From positions 7,068,001 through 7,132,000 of the forward strand of contig NZ_CP023691.1 in assembly GCF_008704855.1 (NCBI RefSeq): 64,000 bases of DNA. The letters run 5' to 3'. The stretch is from Streptomyces platensis. GTDB lineage: Bacteria > Actinomycetota > Actinomycetes > Streptomycetales > Streptomycetaceae. Numbering within the stretch: position 1 is the first letter of the stretch; every line of letters begins with the position of its first letter. The notes under the pieces were generated by a model. That model worked only from the letters and a program-made list of their open reading frames with translations. It was not told where the DNA came from and did no database searches. Below are positions 61,693 through 64,000 of this stretch, one piece after another. The position numbers and the translations under genes were made by a program.

Positions 61693-63180
61693 GTGAGCGT
61701 TGACGAGAGCCAGGACAGCGAGACCGGGCAGGTCCCGGTCCGGCACATCGGTGCCACGGCGGGCGAGTTGGAAGGCCTCGCCGAGCAGGCGCGGGCGCTC
61801 GCCGAGGGCCGGGTGACCTCGACCGCGCTGGTACGGCGGTCGCTGGAGCGCATCGAGGCCACCCAGGCCACGGTCAACGCCTTCCGGCGGGTACGGGCCG
61901 AGGCGGCGCCGGCGGAGGCCGCGGAGGCCGACCGCAGGCTCGCGGCCGGGGAGCGGCTGCCGCTGCTCGGGGTGCCGGTCGCGGTCAAGGACGACACCGA
62001 TGTGGCGGGCGAACCGACCGCGTTCGGCTGCGCCGGGGAATTCCCGCCCAAGGAGCGCGACGCCGAGGTCGTCCGGCGGCTGCGGGCGGCCGGCGCGATC
62101 ATCGTCGGCAAGACCAACGCCTGCGAACTGGGCCAGTGGCCGTTCACCGAGGGCCCGGCCTTCGGCAACACCTGCAACCCGTGGAACCTCGCCCACACCC
62201 CGGGCGGCTCGTCCGGCGGTTCGGCCGCCGCGGTCGCGGCCGGGCTGGTCCCCGCCGCCCTCGGCACCGACGGCGCCGGCTCGGTCCGGATCCCCGCCGC
62301 CTGGTCCCATCTCGTCGGCATCAAACCCCAGCGCGGCCGCATCTCCACCTGGCCGGACCCCGAGTCCTTCCAGGGGATCACCGGCATCGGCCCGCTGGCC
62401 CGTACGGTCGAGGACGCGGCCCTGCTGCTGGACGTGGCCAGCGGCAACCACGACGGCGATCTGCACCGGCCGCCCGCCATCGCCGCCCGCGAGGCCGCCG
62501 GCCGCGACCCGGGACGGCTGCGGATCGCGCTGTCCTGGAAGGCCGCCTTCACCTTCACGCCCAAGCCGCTGCACCCGGACGTCCGGGCCGCGGTGACCGG
62601 TGTGGCCCGCACGCTGGCCCGTCTCGGACACTTCGTCGAGGAGGCGGAGCCGGACTACGGGCTGGTCGGGCTGGCCTTCGTCCCGCGTGCCACGGCCGGG
62701 GTGGGGGAGTGGGCGGACCGAGTCCCCGACCGTTCGCTGCTGGACCGCCGTACGCGGGAGGCGGCGCGGATGGGCCGGCTGCTCGGCGGGCCCGTACTGC
62801 GCCGGGCGCGCGCCGCCGAGCGGCGCCAACAGCGGCGGATCGGCGCGCTGTTCGGCCCCTACGACGTCCTGCTGACGCCGACCACGGCCACCCCGCCGCC
62901 CCGTATCGGCACCCTCGCCAAGCTCAGCGGCTGGCGTACGGATCAGGCCATGATCGCCGCCTGCCCGTACGCCTGGCCGTGGAACGTCCTCGGCTGGCCG
63001 GGCGTGAGCGTGCCCGCCGGGTTCAGCGCCGACGGCCTGCCGCTCGGCGCCCAGCTGCTCGGCCCGGCCCACGGCGAGCCGCAGCTGATCTCGCTGGCCG
63101 CCCAGCTCCAGGACGATCTGCGCTGGCACGAGCGGCGGCCGGCCGGCCATCCCGCGCCGCACGACGCCGTCCGCCCCTGA
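61693..63180 (+). CDS. Amidase signature family enzyme
   Basis: 495 residues from a GTG at 61693 with AGGGAGGG upstream. The triad is visible: Lys in LGVPVAVKDDTDVAGE, cis-Ser in TPGGSSGGSAAAVAAG and nucleophile Ser in GTDGAGSVRIPAAWSH. The last part (WPWNVLGWPGVSVPAGFSAD) closes the pocket. It is a second amidase, only distantly similar to the one at 3422. The downstream gene is an isochorismatase-fold protein on the opposite strand. The substrate is unknown. Confidence 0.9.
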   Translation: MSVDESQDSETGQVPVRHIGATAGELEGLAEQARALAEGRVTSTALVRRSLERIEATQATVNAFRRVRAEAAPAEAAEADRRLAAGERLPLLGVPVAVKDDTDVAGEPTAFGCAGEFPPKERDAEVVRRLRAAGAIIVGKTNACELGQWPFTEGPAFGNTCNPWNLAHTPGGSSGGSAAAVAAGLVPAALGTDGAGSVRIPAAWSHLVGIKPQRGRISTWPDPESFQGITGIGPLARTVEDAALLLDVASGNHDGDLHRPPAIAAREAAGRDPGRLRIALSWKAAFTFTPKPLHPDVRAAVTGVARTLARLGHFVEEAEPDYGLVGLAFVPRATAGVGEWADRVPDRSLLDRRTREAARMGRLLGGPVLRRARAAERRQQRRIGALFGPYDVLLTPTTATPPPRIGTLAKLSGWRTDQAMIAACPYAWPWNVLGWPGVSVPAGFSADGLPLGAQLLGPAHGEPQLISLAAQLQDDLRWHERRPAGHPAPHDAVRP

Positions 63181-63197
63181 GCTGCGGGGCGGACGGC
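63166..63197 (+). terminator. Hairpin overlapping the amidase stop codon
   Basis: GCCGTCCGCCCC (63166-63177) pairs with GGGGCGGACGGC (63186-63197) with an 8-base loop containing the TGA stop of the amidase gene. Such stop-embracing stems are common terminators in Streptomyces. Confidence 0.6.
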
Positions 63198-63227
63198 GCC
63201 GAGCCGGGGGCGGACGGCCCCTGAGCC

Positions 63228-63782
63228 TCAGCCGAGGAGCGTGCGGATCGCGTCGGCCGTACCGGTCTCGCCCAGCCGCGGGAAGACCCGCTCCACGCTG
63301 TTGCGGTGCGCGTCGGCGTCCAGGTCGGTCATCGCGTCGGTGGCGAGGGTGACGTGGTAGCCGTGCTCGTACGCGGCACGGGCGGTGGACTCCACCCCGA
63401 TGCTGGTGGCGATGCCGCCGAGGACGATCTGGGTCACCCCGCGGCGGCGCAGCTCCCGGTCCAGGTCCGTGCCGTGGAAGGCGCCCCACCCCTGCTTGGA
63501 GACGGTGAGGTCGCCGGGCTGCCGGCCGAGCTCGGGCACCAGCTCCGCCCAGTCGGCGGGCGGCTCGCCGGCCGGCCGCGCGTGCTCCGTACGGCCCGGG
63601 GCGCCACCGGTGACGTTCACCAGGACGACGGGCAGCCCGCGCGCCCGGAACGCGGCGGCCAGCCCGGCGGCGCGCTCGATGACCTCGGCGGCCGGCACCG
63701 GGGCGGTGGGCAGGGCCGCGATGCCCTTTTGCAGGTCGATCAGTACCAGGGCGGTCGTGGCGTCGAGGGTGGTGACGGGCAT
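63228..63782 (-). CDS. Isochorismatase-fold hydrolase lacking the usual cysteine
   Basis: 184 residues from the ATG at 63782 with AAGGAG upstream. The frame continues to an ATG at 63917, but that extension is low-complexity. The fold is clear: ALVLIDLQKGIAALP (Asp), LTVSKQGWGAFHGTDL (Lys) and VLGGIATSIGVESTARAAYE. At the position where cysteine hydrolases have Cys, Gly-Val is found, so amidohydrolase activity is doubtful; EntB-type isochorismatases also lack it. The long ATG at 63917 overlaps the stop of the next gene (ATGA), so the genes may be cotranscribed. Confidence 0.85.
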   Translation of the reverse strand: MPVTTLDATTALVLIDLQKGIAALPTAPVPAAEVIERAAGLAAAFRARGLPVVLVNVTGGAPGRTEHARPAGEPPADWAELVPELGRQPGDLTVSKQGWGAFHGTDLDRELRRRGVTQIVLGGIATSIGVESTARAAYEHGYHVTLATDAMTDLDADAHRNSVERVFPRLGETGTADAIRTLLG

Positions 63783-63913
63783 GGGTGCTCCTTGTGTGGT
63801 GTGGGGCGGGGGCGGGGCGCCGAAGGCGCGGCCGGAGCCCTCGGCGGACGCACCGGAACCGCCCGGCGCGCCCGTCGTGGCGGCCCTGGCGCCTGCGCCG
63901 GCGGCGCTCTCGC

Positions 63914-64000
63914 TCATTCCGGCAGCAGCCGCCGTAGCAGCCCGGCCGCCGTGTCCAGGGTCTGCCGCTCCTCCGCGGTCAGCCGGTCGGCGAGGGCCTC
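63914..64000 (-). CDS. MarR-type regulator, 3' end only
   Basis: The last 28 codons are visible, EALADRLTAEERQTLDTAAG then LLRRLLPE and a stop, which is the typical closing helix of MarR regulators. The gene continues beyond the right edge. Its stop overlaps the upstream ATG of the isochorismatase-fold ORF, so the two are probably one operon. Confidence 0.6.
   Translation of the reverse strand, partial: EALADRLTAEERQTLDTAAGLLRRLLPE

Noticed and set aside
63783..63917. N-terminal extension of the isochorismatase-fold gene to the ATG at 63917
   Set aside because: The extension is Gly/Ala/Pro low complexity, and AAGGAG sits just before the ATG at 63782; the overlap with the regulator stop keeps it a minor possibility.

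Overview
The window is high-GC actinobacterial DNA, almost certainly from a Streptomyces chromosome. The evidence is strong third-position GC, frequent GTG starts, AbiJ-, SpoIIE- and MocR-type genes of Streptomyces character, a gluABCD-type glutamate ABC operon, a PcaL-type fused beta-ketoadipate enzyme and many secreted hydrolases. Identifications come from recognising motifs by eye; no database search was possible.

Positions 1 to about 36,200 are accessory DNA with heavy gene decay. Broken genes include a GH15 glycoside hydrolase, an FAD monooxygenase, a PAF-acetylhydrolase-like lipase, a quinone reductase fused end-on to an HxlR fragment, an AbiJ-like defence gene, an AraC regulator and a PAS-SpoIIE phosphatase. 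Transposase remnants of the IS1182, IS30, IS4 and IS110 types lie among them, with one full-length IS110-type copy (transposase 35079-36167). The motif ATAGGGG recurs at every IS110-type edge. Intact islands in this half are: two seven-bladed beta-propeller proteins (1424-3118 and 11693-13642); an amidase divergent from a TetR gene over a perfect palindrome; an EamA exporter divergent from a LysR gene; a MarR gene over two matching operators; a secreted glycoside-hydrolase-like protein; a secreted AvrRpt2-like cysteine protease paired with a membrane-anchored secreted protein; a set of SpoIIE/HATPase signalling genes; an MFS exporter behind a 39-codon leader ORF; and an SDR divergent from a LysR gene.

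The most unusual structure is at 28609-29583. A segment of about 975 bp is bounded by inverted ends starting TGTCCCGTCTCAT. Each end carries several copies of an 18-bp motif (consensus GTCTCAtnnGAcgTTGTC), pointing inward from both sides, and the segment holds a single gene for a 178-residue membrane-anchored protein. This resembles the multi-site ends of Tn7-, Tn5053- or Mu-type elements and may be a small non-autonomous transposon with one cargo gene.

From about 36.4 kb to the end the DNA is dense, intact and core-like: pcaL (with an unexpected Asn at the expected nucleophile Ser of its hydrolase half), a metallo-beta-lactamase-fold hydrolase, exonuclease III, an SGNH esterase, the glutamate ABC operon, two alpha/beta hydrolases, a MocR regulator, a glutathionyl-hydroquinone-reductase-like protein, an ATP-dependent DNA ligase, an MMPL exporter, a methyltransferase, an SDR, an APC permease, gamma-glutamyltransferase, a second amidase, an isochorismatase-fold protein, and the 3' end of a likely MarR gene running off the right edge.
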